Below, piece after piece: positions 41,442 through 51,479 of a stretch of DNA of 64,000 bases. The number at the start of each line of letters is the position of its first letter. Positions within the stretch are counted from its first letter, which is position 1. The stretch lies in NCBI GenBank assembly GCA_902574425.1, contig CACGNA010000001.1, forward strand, positions 62,001-126,000, read 5' to 3'. The notes beneath the pieces were generated by a model. That model was not told the origin of the DNA and made no database searches. It saw only the letters and a program-made list of their open reading frames with translations. Source of the DNA: an uncultured Prochlorococcus sp. (GTDB lineage: Bacteria; Cyanobacteriota; Cyanobacteriia; PCC-6307; Cyanobiaceae). Made by a program: the position numbers and the translations under genes.

Positions 41442-42266
41442 TTATGTAAATTTACTAATCTTAGATTTTATTATTTCGGTTAAATTCCAATTCAAGAAAT
41501 AATCTTTACTACCAGGAACACTAAATGTATTTTTAACAAGATTTAATATCTTAAAACCTTTTTTATCAAAAAGGTAAATTGATTCAACAGGACTATTAAA
41601 AGTAGAATAATTTTTTTTATGTGCTTCTATATCTATTGATTTATAACAATTTAACATTTTTTGTTTTAATTTTTTATCAATAAACCATTGTGTATAAAAT
41701 TTTGGATATCTCCAACTTCTAAACCTTAATAATCTTAAAATTTTATTAGAAATACTATATTTGCATTTAGAAAAATTTAAAATTCCATAATTTCCTTGAT
41801 TTAAATTATTTCTCAAAATTGGTTTTAGTAAAGAGTTATTTAAAGGCAGACAACTGAAAAATCCAAATGAAATTTTATGTTTATATGTCCATTCAAATAA
41901 TTCTTTTGAGGCCTGCATATGATGCGGATTCATATGTTCATCGCCAAAAGGTGAGTGAGTTATCAACAAATCAATATCATTTATTTTTAACCCCAATATA
42001 GATAATGCCTCGAGAACTGTTTTATAAATTGGAGGCAAAGGATTATTTGCTTTCCTCAAAGATTTCCCTAAAATAAGCCCCTTTTTACAATTAGAATATT
42101 TTATTGCTTTATTAAACTCTTTTACTCTGGAAGAACTACTATCATTACCAGATAAACAAATAACAAAAACATTTAAAAAAGAAGTTTTGCTTAATAAATT
42201 CAATAATCCACCAATCCATAAAGATTCATCATCAGGATGACAAACTATAAAAAAAATATTTTTCAT
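41442..42266 (-). CDS. PIG-L family (LmbE-like) deacetylase
   Basis: FFIVCHPDDESLWIGGLL metal-binding motif; THSPFGDEHMNPHH. Confidence 0.88.
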   Translation of the reverse strand: MKNIFFIVCHPDDESLWIGGLLNLLSKTSFLNVFVICLSGNDSSSSRVKEFNKAIKYSNCKKGLILGKSLRKANNPLPPIYKTVLEALSILGLKINDIDLLITHSPFGDEHMNPHHMQASKELFEWTYKHKISFGFFSCLPLNNSLLKPILRNNLNQGNYGILNFSKCKYSISNKILRLLRFRSWRYPKFYTQWFIDKKLKQKMLNCYKSIDIEAHKKNYSTFNSPVESIYLFDKKGFKILNLVKNTFSVPGSKDYFLNWNLTEIIKSKISKFT

Positions 42267-43055
42267 TTATTTCTCTAATTGTATAGGCTCATATGGTATT
42301 TTATTATTTGTTTTTCTACAGCCAAAAGTAAGAATTGAATTGTTAGGTATATATTCTGGTTCTGGTTGTTTAAGTTGATTACCAAAATATATTTTTTGAA
42401 ATTTATTTTCTTTTAAAAATATGTTTCCAGGATTTAGAGAATAAAAAGTATTTATTTTAAAAAAATCTAACACCTTAAGAATCTCTAAAATCCTATAAAA
42501 AATATATACAAATTTTGATATTCTAAATTTTGTTCTATAAGCTTCATGTAAGAAAATACAATTATTAGTTATTAAATAAAAATCTTGCAATAACTTGGGA
42601 TGAATATTATAGTATCCTCTCCCAAAATATCCTGACAAAGCTGTTATGTGAAAAATTAATGCATCCTTTTTTGCCATTTTATAAATATTTTTTAAAACTT
42701 CTCCTGGGTTGAAGCACCAAAAAAGAACCCCCGCATCAATTATAAAATCATATTTACTTATCAATTGCTTTGCTAATTTTCTTTGTAGATCAATCTTTAA
42801 AGTTGCTTTACCATTTAAATCTAGTGTTTCAACTTTTTTGAATCCTAAAAACTTTCCAAAAGTAAATGCATTCAATTCTTCTGGTAATTTTGAAAATTTA
42901 TAATTTAGCTTTTTGCATATTTTAATTAAGCCTTTTTCATCAAAATAAATTTTTGCATCGCCAAGTATAAGCAGACAATTTTTTGAGATATTTCTTTCTT
43001 TCTTTATTAAAGAAATTATGGAATAAGCATCTTGTATTTCTATGCCCACTTTCAA
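42267..43055 (-). CDS. Hypothetical, degenerate methyltransferase-like fold
   Basis: YDFIIDAGVLFWCFNPGEVLKNIYKMAKKDALIFHITALSGYFGRGYYNIHP resembles the second half of class I methyltransferases. Confidence 0.55.
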   Translation of the reverse strand: MKVGIEIQDAYSIISLIKKERNISKNCLLILGDAKIYFDEKGLIKICKKLNYKFSKLPEELNAFTFGKFLGFKKVETLDLNGKATLKIDLQRKLAKQLISKYDFIIDAGVLFWCFNPGEVLKNIYKMAKKDALIFHITALSGYFGRGYYNIHPKLLQDFYLITNNCIFLHEAYRTKFRISKFVYIFYRILEILKVLDFFKINTFYSLNPGNIFLKENKFQKIYFGNQLKQPEPEYIPNNSILTFGCRKTNNKIPYEPIQLEK

Positions 43056-43278
43056 AAATATTTAATATAAATATATCATAAAATTGTATTTATATATAAT
43101 AAAAAAAGTTATAAATATTTTTCATATAAATTATTTAACTAAGTTATTAATAATGTAAATAAAAATAATTATTTTTTTCTAAATTATTTTTACAAAGATA
43201 GTTTTAAATTCATAAAAGTTAAAATATACTTGCTAACTTTAAAATAGTTAAATCAAATTAATAAATTTTAAAGAATAG

Positions 43279-44175
43279 ATGAATTTTAATACTTTAAAAA
43301 AAAGAATAAAAAAATTATTTTTAAAAATCATTAAAAAAATTCTTAAGTTATTGCATAGTATTATTTCAAAAAATTTGATTAATGAATATTTAACCAAAAT
43401 TGAATATATTGAATTCTTTATGGAAAGGAAGGACTATAAAACATCTTTTATTTCTTTTCATAGTGATACTGAATGGATTCTGGAGAAGCTTAATAAAGAT
43501 GGATATTGCAAAATAAAAAACTTTTGGTCTGAAGATGAATGTATAAATGGAATGAAATCTATTGATGATTTAATAAGAGATTTTCCTGAATATGTAAGAT
43601 CTGAGAATAAATCTGATCAAAGAGTTTATGGTGCAGAAAAAATTTCTCGAAATATTAATGATTTTAGTAAAAATAAATTATTAATTTCAGTGGCTAAAAA
43701 CTACAACAGAAAAGAAACAAAACTAGGTTTTACATTAGCAGCTAAAATGCCTGCAAAAAAACACAATAAAGGTTCTGGTGAGGGGTGGCATAGAGATGCA
43801 TTTTTTAGACAATTTAAAACTTTACTTTATTTAAGCGATGTAAGCAAAGATAATGGTCCCTTTGAATTAATACTAAATTCACAAAATTATCAGAACTTAA
43901 TTGAAGACATGAGGGAGGCAAATCTAGGTCATAAGCAATTCAGATTAACAGAATCGCAAATAAATAAAATACTAATTAATGAGCCTCAAAGAAAAAAAAC
44001 AATCTTAGGTAAAATGGGGACTTTAATACTTGTAGATACAAGTACTTTACATAGAGGATCTCCTATAAAAAATGGAATAAGATATGCACTTACAAATTAT
44101 TACTATACTCTAAACCAGATTGACGACGCACTTTATAAGAAATTTAATGTAATTCCCTTTGTTAAGATTAAATAA
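43279..44175 (+). CDS. Phytanoyl-CoA dioxygenase (PhyH) family protein
   Basis: GWHRDAFFRQFKTLLYLSDVSKDNGPFELI (HxD) and STLHRGSPIKNGIRYALTNYY. Confidence 0.85.
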   Translation: MNFNTLKKRIKKLFLKIIKKILKLLHSIISKNLINEYLTKIEYIEFFMERKDYKTSFISFHSDTEWILEKLNKDGYCKIKNFWSEDECINGMKSIDDLIRDFPEYVRSENKSDQRVYGAEKISRNINDFSKNKLLISVAKNYNRKETKLGFTLAAKMPAKKHNKGSGEGWHRDAFFRQFKTLLYLSDVSKDNGPFELILNSQNYQNLIEDMREANLGHKQFRLTESQINKILINEPQRKKTILGKMGTLILVDTSTLHRGSPIKNGIRYALTNYYYTLNQIDDALYKKFNVIPFVKIK

Positions 44176-44184
44176 AATAAGTTA

Positions 44185-45645
44185 ATGAAAAAAAACGAAG
44201 GTGATTTTGGCTATCAATATACGCTAGATATATGTGAAGCGATTAGTTTATATACATCAACTATATTCAAAATTGATAATCAAGCATTCATATATAGGGC
44301 ATCCGATTTAAGATATGCTATAGAAAGGTGTCTCTATATTCAATGTATTAATTCAAAAAAACTTTATAGTAAATATTTATTTAAGAAACAAAAACTAATA
44401 AAATCAAATTTTATATGTTTAAAGAATTATGAGAAAGATATTTATAATTTAATTTTTCATAAAAACGATTATAGAATCAATACTTTTTTTAAATGGTTTT
44501 ACAGTTTAATTAAAAAAACTATACATTTCTATCGATTTATAAAATTATTTAAAGAAAGAGCAAGAGTATCTTCTGCTGGAAATTATAAAGTAGTTTTTAA
44601 TTTCTCAAATAAAAAATTTCTAAATTATGTAAGACCAATTCTAAATTATTTAGAAGAATCATCTTTTGTCTTTCAGGTAGGAAGTGATGAACAATTATCA
44701 AAGGTTATACAAAATGAAGGTTTTAAAGTCTTAGAAATAAATAATAAATATAAATACTTAAATCACTTTTTCGTATCCAAATTTTTGGCTGACTTCTTAG
44801 AATTACTTAAAGACTATGATAATAATATTAGTGCTTTAGAAAATAAAAATATTAAATCAATAGTTACTTTTGAAGGTAATTCTCCTCAAGACATAATAAT
44901 TTTAGAAGTAGCTAAAAAACTCAAAATACCTTGTTATTGCATTCAGCAAGGTTGGTCTCCATATATACATAATGGATTTAGAAATATGAGTTTTACTGAT
45001 TATTTTATATGGGGCAATGAATTTAAAAATCAACTCGTTAAATATAATCCAAACCAAAATTTTACAATATCTGGCAGTCCCTATTTAAAAAAAAGTTTAT
45101 CCCAAACTGAAGTCTTGAAAATAAAAACATTAAGTTTTTTTTTACAGCCTGTTTGCCCTCTAATGAGTCAAAGTGCTTTTGATAAATTCATCAAATTAAT
45201 TTTTATTTGCTCTAAAACTTTTCCAGATTTAAATATAATAGTAAAAGAGCATCCATCTTCAAATTTAAAAAAAGAACTAAAGAAAAGATTTAGTAAAAAT
45301 AAAAATATAACCTTATATGAAAGCAATTCTCAAAAATTAAATCAAATATTAGAATTATCAGATCTTACTTTGAGCGTATTTTCTAGTGTTATTCTTGAGT
45401 CTATTCATAAAAATAAACTACCTATAATTTGTAACTTTGGTTCTATACCAAAGTATCTCCCATATATTGTTGAAAAAGATTGTGCAATTGAAATTTTTAG
45501 TATTAATGATGCAATAAAAATAATTAAAAACTTAATAAATACTCCAGAAACTTTAAAAAAATATCAAAAAAATATCTTAAAAATAAAAAGGAATCTTTTT
45601 TCACAGAAAAATGCAAGTAAGTTAATAAGCAGTAAAATTAAATAA
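44185..45645 (+). CDS. Surface-polysaccharide/glycosyltransferase-like protein (GT-B type)
   Basis: IPCYCIQQGWSPYIHNGF, DYFIWGNEFKNQLVKY, IIVKEHPSSN, SDLTLSVFSSVILESIHKNKLPIICNFG. Confidence 0.65.
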   Translation: MKKNEGDFGYQYTLDICEAISLYTSTIFKIDNQAFIYRASDLRYAIERCLYIQCINSKKLYSKYLFKKQKLIKSNFICLKNYEKDIYNLIFHKNDYRINTFFKWFYSLIKKTIHFYRFIKLFKERARVSSAGNYKVVFNFSNKKFLNYVRPILNYLEESSFVFQVGSDEQLSKVIQNEGFKVLEINNKYKYLNHFFVSKFLADFLELLKDYDNNISALENKNIKSIVTFEGNSPQDIIILEVAKKLKIPCYCIQQGWSPYIHNGFRNMSFTDYFIWGNEFKNQLVKYNPNQNFTISGSPYLKKSLSQTEVLKIKTLSFFLQPVCPLMSQSAFDKFIKLIFICSKTFPDLNIIVKEHPSSNLKKELKKRFSKNKNITLYESNSQKLNQILELSDLTLSVFSSVILESIHKNKLPIICNFGSIPKYLPYIVEKDCAIEIFSINDAIKIIKNLINTPETLKKYQKNILKIKRNLFSQKNASKLISSKIK

Positions 45646-45652
45646 GAAAATT

Positions 45653-46084
45653 TTGTTGAATTCAATTATTATGGATGGGATTAATGCTATTGAATTAATA
45701 GATTTAAATATAAATAAAGATGAAAGGGGAGCTCTAATAGCAATTCAATTTCAAAAACATTTAAATTTAAGTATCGAAAGATCTTTCTTAGTATTTGGCA
45801 AAAAACATTTTACTAGAGGGAATCACGCCCATATTGAATGTAATCAGTTCTTATGTTGTATTAGTGGTAGTTGCGAAGTTAAATGTGATGATGGTGAAGA
45901 TTCTTTTTCTCAAATCCTTAGCGACCCTTCAAAAATACTTAAAATTCCAAATATGATATGGTCTACACAAAAATATTTATCAGAAAATACGATTTTGATA
46001 GTATTTTGCGACTTAGACTATAGCGAAAAAGATTATATCAGAGACTATGATTACTTTATAAAGGCAAGAAAAAATAGTTCTTAA
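45653..46084 (+). CDS. FdtA/QdtA-like (WxcM cupin) sugar 3,4-ketoisomerase
   Basis: DERGALIAIQFQKHLNLSIERSFLVFGKKHFTRGNHAHIECNQFLCCISGSCEV. Confidence 0.85.
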   Translation: MLNSIIMDGINAIELIDLNINKDERGALIAIQFQKHLNLSIERSFLVFGKKHFTRGNHAHIECNQFLCCISGSCEVKCDDGEDSFSQILSDPSKILKIPNMIWSTQKYLSENTILIVFCDLDYSEKDYIRDYDYFIKARKNSS

Positions 46085-46201
46085 AAATTTTTAACCATTT
46101 AATTTTATTTTGATAATTAATTAATTAAATTGATCAAATTTAAAAAAAGATATAAGAATAAAAAGTTTTATAATAAGATTAAATAATATGGAAAGACAAA
46201 A

Positions 46202-47197
46202 TTGAACCTAGTAAGGATTAAATGCCCTATTTGTGATAATTGTGATTTCAATGTTTTCAAAGAAGTTTTTGATGATAGATATGGGGAGCCAAATAAATAT
46301 AACCTGGCGAGATGTACTAATTGTAGTCATATATCAACATATCCAAGATTGCAGCAACAGGATTTAGGGCCGCTTTATACTAAATATTATCCTAGAGAGA
46401 ATATAAACTATAAAGATGTTTTATCAAAGGTTAAATTCAAAAAAAATTTCTTTACAAAATTCTTAAATTGGTTTCAAGGAATGAATAATCTAGGCCAACT
46501 CTACGCAAAAAAAAATGAGCACGTTTTAGATATAGGTTGTGGAGACTGCTCTTCTTTGATCTATTTAAAAAAATTAGGAGCTATTCCATATGGAATTGAA
46601 GCAGACATAAATGTAAAATCAATTGCTGAATCTTTAGATTTGCCTGTGCATTTTGGAAGTATTGATGACAAACCATTCCCAAAAATATTTTTCGATTTAA
46701 TAGTTATGAACCAAGTACTTGAGCATATGCCTGCGCCTGAAAAGACTTTAAATTTAATTAAAAAGAGATTAAAACAAAAAGGACGAATGATTATAGTTAT
46801 TCCAAACAAAGAATCATTTTGGCAGAAAGTAACAGGATATAAATGGATAAATTGGCATATTCCATATCATTTGCATCATTTTAACAGGACAAATATTGAG
46901 AAAATGCTTTGTAAATATCATTTCAAAATCATTAAATCAAAAACAATAACACCAAATGTATGGACAATTTTACAAATAAGACACTTTTTTCATAATTGTA
47001 AAATAGGTGAGATTAATAATCTATGGAAGAAAAAAGAAAGTAAAAATTTAAAAAAAGAATTTGTTCCAAATAAAAGTAAAATATTTAAATTATTTATCAA
47101 AATAATTTTATTTAGTTTAATTGGAATTTTTAATAGAATAATTGATGCTTTTAGAATGGGTGATAGCTTAATGATAGAGGTTCAGATAAGAAATTAA
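46202..47197 (+). CDS. Class I SAM methyltransferase with N-terminal Cys cluster (TTG start)
   Basis: CPICDNCDF...CTNCSH; HVLDIGCGDCSSLIYLKKLGA, VLEHMPAPEKTLNLI. Confidence 0.9.
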   Translation: MNLVRIKCPICDNCDFNVFKEVFDDRYGEPNKYNLARCTNCSHISTYPRLQQQDLGPLYTKYYPRENINYKDVLSKVKFKKNFFTKFLNWFQGMNNLGQLYAKKNEHVLDIGCGDCSSLIYLKKLGAIPYGIEADINVKSIAESLDLPVHFGSIDDKPFPKIFFDLIVMNQVLEHMPAPEKTLNLIKKRLKQKGRMIIVIPNKESFWQKVTGYKWINWHIPYHLHHFNRTNIEKMLCKYHFKIIKSKTITPNVWTILQIRHFFHNCKIGEINNLWKKKESKNLKKEFVPNKSKIFKLFIKIILFSLIGIFNRIIDAFRMGDSLMIEVQIRN

Positions 47198-47199
47198 TA

Positions 47200-48045
47200 A
47201 TGGATATATATGTAGTAATTCCTGTTTTTAATAGATTGGATCACACAAAAAAAATAATAGAATGTTTAAGAAGACAAACAATCAAAAACAATCTTAAGTT
47301 TTTTGTAGTGGATGATGGATCTACAGATGGAACAGATATTTGGCTTAAAAAACAGTTAGATATAATTACTATTCAAGGGAATGGCTATCTTTTGTGGGGA
47401 GGTGCAGTTGATTTAGCAATAAAAAATATATTTAAACTTTGCAATATTGTAGATTGGGTTTTATTTATTAATAACGATGTAGAGATAAAAGAAAACTATG
47501 TTGAATCTTTATTAGAGATTGCTAAAAAGTACTATCCAGCATCAGTCGGCAGCATAATTAAAAACAATAAAGATAAAATTGTATCTGTTGGCCCAAGAGT
47601 TCTTACTAAAACCCTTGAAATAAATGATTTATTAATGGATGATTCAATCTTTATTAATTCAGAATTAATAAAAAATGTTGATGCTTTATCTGGTAGGGGA
47701 GTTCTTTATTCAGTAAAAAGTCTTAGGGAAGTGAACGGTTTACGTTCGAAAATTTTTCCTCATTATTTTTCTGATTATGAATTATCCATAAGGGTAAAAA
47801 GAAGAGGTTATAGATTAATATTATCTAAACAGGTAGTTGTTTATACTGACGAAAACTTTGAACTAATTAAAAAAGAAAAAAAGAAAAAAAGTATATTTTT
47901 TAAACTTTTTTCCAGAAAATCCTATTCACTTATTTATTCAAAGTTTTTCTTTTGGTGGGAAGCAAGTAACAATATAGAAAGAATTAGCTTGCCATTGAGA
48001 ATAATAATATTTATTATGTTACCTATGCTGAGAAAAGCTTTGTGA
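47200..48045 (+). CDS. Glycosyltransferase family 2 protein
   Basis: IYVVIPVFNRLDHTKKIIECLRRQ, VVDDGSTDGT, LFINNDVEI. Confidence 0.93.
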   Translation: MDIYVVIPVFNRLDHTKKIIECLRRQTIKNNLKFFVVDDGSTDGTDIWLKKQLDIITIQGNGYLLWGGAVDLAIKNIFKLCNIVDWVLFINNDVEIKENYVESLLEIAKKYYPASVGSIIKNNKDKIVSVGPRVLTKTLEINDLLMDDSIFINSELIKNVDALSGRGVLYSVKSLREVNGLRSKIFPHYFSDYELSIRVKRRGYRLILSKQVVVYTDENFELIKKEKKKKSIFFKLFSRKSYSLIYSKFFFWWEASNNIERISLPLRIIIFIMLPMLRKAL

Positions 48046-49169
48046 AAATTTTATTAGTTGATACTTATTATGAAGAATTTCTCAAAACTTTTTATAAAAA
48101 AAATAAATATATAAAAAATAGTAATTATGAAAGACAGATAACAAGTTTATTGCAAGAAAATTTTGGGACTTCAGATTCTTATAGCTTTTATCTCAGAAAA
48201 AATAATATTGAAGCAGAAGACATTATAGTAAATTGTCGAAGTTTACAAAAAATTTGGGCTGTAAATAACAATTTAAAATATTCGAATATAGATTTTAGAT
48301 TCCCTCATAAATTCTCAAAGATTCCATTCTTAGGAAAAAGATTAGGCAATCTAAAAGTTCTTTATAAAATTGCTAAAGAACAAATAAAAGCTTTCAAACC
48401 TGATGTTCTATACTGCCAAGATATATCTTTTTTCCCACCAGATATTATTAATGAAATTAAAAAACAAGCAAATATTAAATTAATAGTAGGACAAATTGCT
48501 TGTCCACTTCCTTCAAAATCATATATCAAAAATTACGATTTAATTTTAACTTCTTTCCCTCATTTTTTAGACAAACTTAATTCACAAGGTATGAAAAGTG
48601 AATATTTCAAAATTGGATTTGATGAACGAATATTATCAAGAGTTGGTCCTCTGAAAAGGGATATTAATTTTAGTTTTATAGGAGGGATCAGTAGGCATCA
48701 TAGCCTAGCATATAAAAATCTTGAATATTTAGTTTCAAAAAGTGATTTAGAAATATTCGGATACGGTGCTAAAACATTACCAATTAACTCTATAGTTCGA
48801 AAAAAACATAATGGAGAAAGATGGGGCTTAAACATGTATAAAATTCTTGGGAGATCAAGAATATCTTTTAATAGACATATCAATGTTTCAGAAAACTACG
48901 CAAATAATATGAGACTTTATGAAGCAACTGGAATGGGTTCATTATTACTAACTGATAAAAAAGATAACTTAAATAAACTTTTTGAAATTGATAGAGAAAT
49001 TGTAACTTACTCTTGCAAAGAAGAAGCGGCAGAAAAAGGTAAATTTCTACTTTCAAACCCAGATAAAGCTTCACAAATTGCCGCGGCAGGCCAAGCAAGG
49101 ACTCTTAAAGATCATACTTATAATATAAGAATGCTGGAATTGATTGAAATCCTAAGAAAATATTTGTGA
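48042..49169 (+). CDS. CgeB-like glycosyltransferase
   Basis: ISFNRHINVSENYANNMRLYEATGMGSLLLTDKKDNLNKLF. Confidence 0.8.
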   Translation: MKILLVDTYYEEFLKTFYKKNKYIKNSNYERQITSLLQENFGTSDSYSFYLRKNNIEAEDIIVNCRSLQKIWAVNNNLKYSNIDFRFPHKFSKIPFLGKRLGNLKVLYKIAKEQIKAFKPDVLYCQDISFFPPDIINEIKKQANIKLIVGQIACPLPSKSYIKNYDLILTSFPHFLDKLNSQGMKSEYFKIGFDERILSRVGPLKRDINFSFIGGISRHHSLAYKNLEYLVSKSDLEIFGYGAKTLPINSIVRKKHNGERWGLNMYKILGRSRISFNRHINVSENYANNMRLYEATGMGSLLLTDKKDNLNKLFEIDREIVTYSCKEEAAEKGKFLLSNPDKASQIAAAGQARTLKDHTYNIRMLELIEILRKYL

Positions 49170-49177
49170 ATTAAATT

Positions 49178-50137
49178 ATGAAAAGATATTTTTGTACGTT
49201 ATTTGATAGAAATTATCTAATAAAAGGGCTTACAATGATTAAAAGTCTTATTAGATATTCTAAAAATTCTGAAATCTATGTTCTTTGTCTAGATGATGTC
49301 ACATTAGACATTCTTAATAAAATTAATATTCAACAAATAAGATGTATTCCATTAAAAGAAGTTGAAAATAAAGAATTATTATTTGCGAAAAAAAACCGAA
49401 CAAATACAGAATATTGTTGGACATTAGCTTCATCCTTCACTTGGCATGTTCTTGATAAAAATTTAGAAGTTGATTTAATAACTTATTTAGATGCAGATTT
49501 ATTATTTTTTTCTGATGTCGAGCCAATATTCAAAGAAATTGGAAATTCATCAATAGCAATAATAGAGCACAGATTTTCTCCCCCATTTAAAAGTCTTGAA
49601 ATTAATGGAAGGTTCTGTGTTGAATGGAACAGTTTTCGCAGAAATCCTGAAGGTATGCAATGTCTAGATATTTGGAGAAGACAATGCTTAGAGTGGTGTT
49701 TCTATAGAAACGAAGAAGGGAAAATGGGAGATCAAAAATATTTAGATGATTGGCCAAAAAGATATAATTCATGTCATATAATTAAGAATGTTGGTGCAGG
49801 AATAGCTCCCTGGAATTACTCTCAATATAAAATAATTCAACTAGATAAATTAATCACAATTAATAATGTTAAATTAATCTTTTATCATTTTCACCAATTC
49901 CAAATACTAGAAAATAATAAGTTTTATAGAGTTGGTAAAATATATACTTCTCATCAGCCAGAACCTAAAGCTATTTACGAACAATATGAGAATGAATTAT
50001 TGAATACACTAGAGAAAATCAAGAAGATTGATATTAACTTTAAAGAAGGCATAATAAAAAATAATAATTACATCAAAGAAAAAATTACTTATTTATTACC
50101 AAGAAAATTAAAAAATTTTTTAAGGAGATTTTTATAA
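49178..50137 (+). CDS. GT-A (GT8-like) glycosyltransferase
   Basis: LITYLDADLLFFSDVEPIF (DxD), KMGDQKYLDDWP. Confidence 0.75.
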   Translation: MKRYFCTLFDRNYLIKGLTMIKSLIRYSKNSEIYVLCLDDVTLDILNKINIQQIRCIPLKEVENKELLFAKKNRTNTEYCWTLASSFTWHVLDKNLEVDLITYLDADLLFFSDVEPIFKEIGNSSIAIIEHRFSPPFKSLEINGRFCVEWNSFRRNPEGMQCLDIWRRQCLEWCFYRNEEGKMGDQKYLDDWPKRYNSCHIIKNVGAGIAPWNYSQYKIIQLDKLITINNVKLIFYHFHQFQILENNKFYRVGKIYTSHQPEPKAIYEQYENELLNTLEKIKKIDINFKEGIIKNNNYIKEKITYLLPRKLKNFLRRFL

Positions 50138-50139
50138 TT

Positions 50140-51477
50140 ATGATGGGGGAAATGCCTTGGTTAGTAAGTAGGAGAAGGCTATTGATATTAAGCATTGTTG
50201 ATTATTCAATAATCATAATATTATTTCTAATTTTACAATTAACTAAATTTATAAATACAAATTTCTTATCCGTAAACTTATTAGCTTTTTGCTGGATATT
50301 TGTAAGTTATACACTTGATAAATATTCAATCTCAGAAGATGAATATAATGTTTACATATTTAAAAAACTATTACGTGTAATAAATACCTCTGTACTATCA
50401 GGAGTTTTATTTAAATTTATCATTATATTTATTTCAATTTTAAATTCTAATGTTGGGGATGGTAAATGGATTATTTTTATAGTTTGCATTTCCATTTTTA
50501 GTTATTTATATGAAATAATTCATGCCTTTATAATCAAAAGATATTTATCTAAGGAAATTGAATGGATATCAATATTTTCAAATATCGAAAGGGGATCTTT
50601 ATTATCAGAACCTGTAAGCATCAAAAATAATTTCTATTCAAAATCGATTCATAAAAGTAAAATCAGTCAATTAACTAAATTAAACATTAATAAATTTGGT
50701 TTTATAATCGAAGATATAAATTCTTTTAATAATGAAGAAAAAACCATTTTAATAAACCTTAAAAATAGAGGTTATAAAATCTTATCATTATTAAATTGGT
50801 ACGAAAGATATTTGCATAGATATCCAAAAGAAATAACTGATTCTAATGATATTACGGGTGAACTTTTAATTTATAAAAAAGTTAATTCTTCTCAAAGGAT
50901 AAAAAGATTCAGTGAATTTTTTTTATCACTTTTATTACTAATTCTTTTAAGCCCTATAGTATTATTATTTGCGATTTTTATAAAGATTGAGGATAAAGGT
51001 CCTATATTATATTCTCAAATAAGAAGTGGATTTGCAGGTAAAAAATTTAGGATATATAAACTTAGGAGTATGAAAATAAATGCCGAAAAAGATGGTATTA
51101 AATGGTCCTCACATGACGATAAAAGAATAACAAAAATTGGCAGAATTTTAAGAAAAACAAGAATAGATGAAATTCCACAACTTTTATCAGTCTTAAAAGG
51201 TGATATGAGCTTGATTGGGCCTAGGCCAGAACGTCCTGAGATTGAAGAGTTACTTACAAAAAAAATCCCAAATTATCAATTAAGATATTTAGTGAGGCCA
51301 GGTTTAAGTGGTTGGGCGCAGGTTAATTACCCTTATGGAGCATCAATAGAAGATACCAAAATGAAATTTAGTTATGATATCTACTATATTAAAAACTTTT
51401 CAAATTTATTTGATTTACTAATTCTTTTAGAAACAATAAGATTAGTTTTTAATCTTAGAGGATCTTTACCTAAATAA
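50140..51477 (+). CDS. Polyprenyl-phosphate sugar phosphotransferase (initiating sugar transferase)
   Basis: C-term YKLRSMKINAEKDGIKWSSHDDKRITKIGRILRKTRIDEIPQLLSVLKGDMSLIGPRPERPE. Confidence 0.93.
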   Translation: MMGEMPWLVSRRRLLILSIVDYSIIIILFLILQLTKFINTNFLSVNLLAFCWIFVSYTLDKYSISEDEYNVYIFKKLLRVINTSVLSGVLFKFIIIFISILNSNVGDGKWIIFIVCISIFSYLYEIIHAFIIKRYLSKEIEWISIFSNIERGSLLSEPVSIKNNFYSKSIHKSKISQLTKLNINKFGFIIEDINSFNNEEKTILINLKNRGYKILSLLNWYERYLHRYPKEITDSNDITGELLIYKKVNSSQRIKRFSEFFLSLLLLILLSPIVLLFAIFIKIEDKGPILYSQIRSGFAGKKFRIYKLRSMKINAEKDGIKWSSHDDKRITKIGRILRKTRIDEIPQLLSVLKGDMSLIGPRPERPEIEELLTKKIPNYQLRYLVRPGLSGWAQVNYPYGASIEDTKMKFSYDIYYIKNFSNLFDLLILLETIRLVFNLRGSLPK

Positions 51478-51479
51478 AA

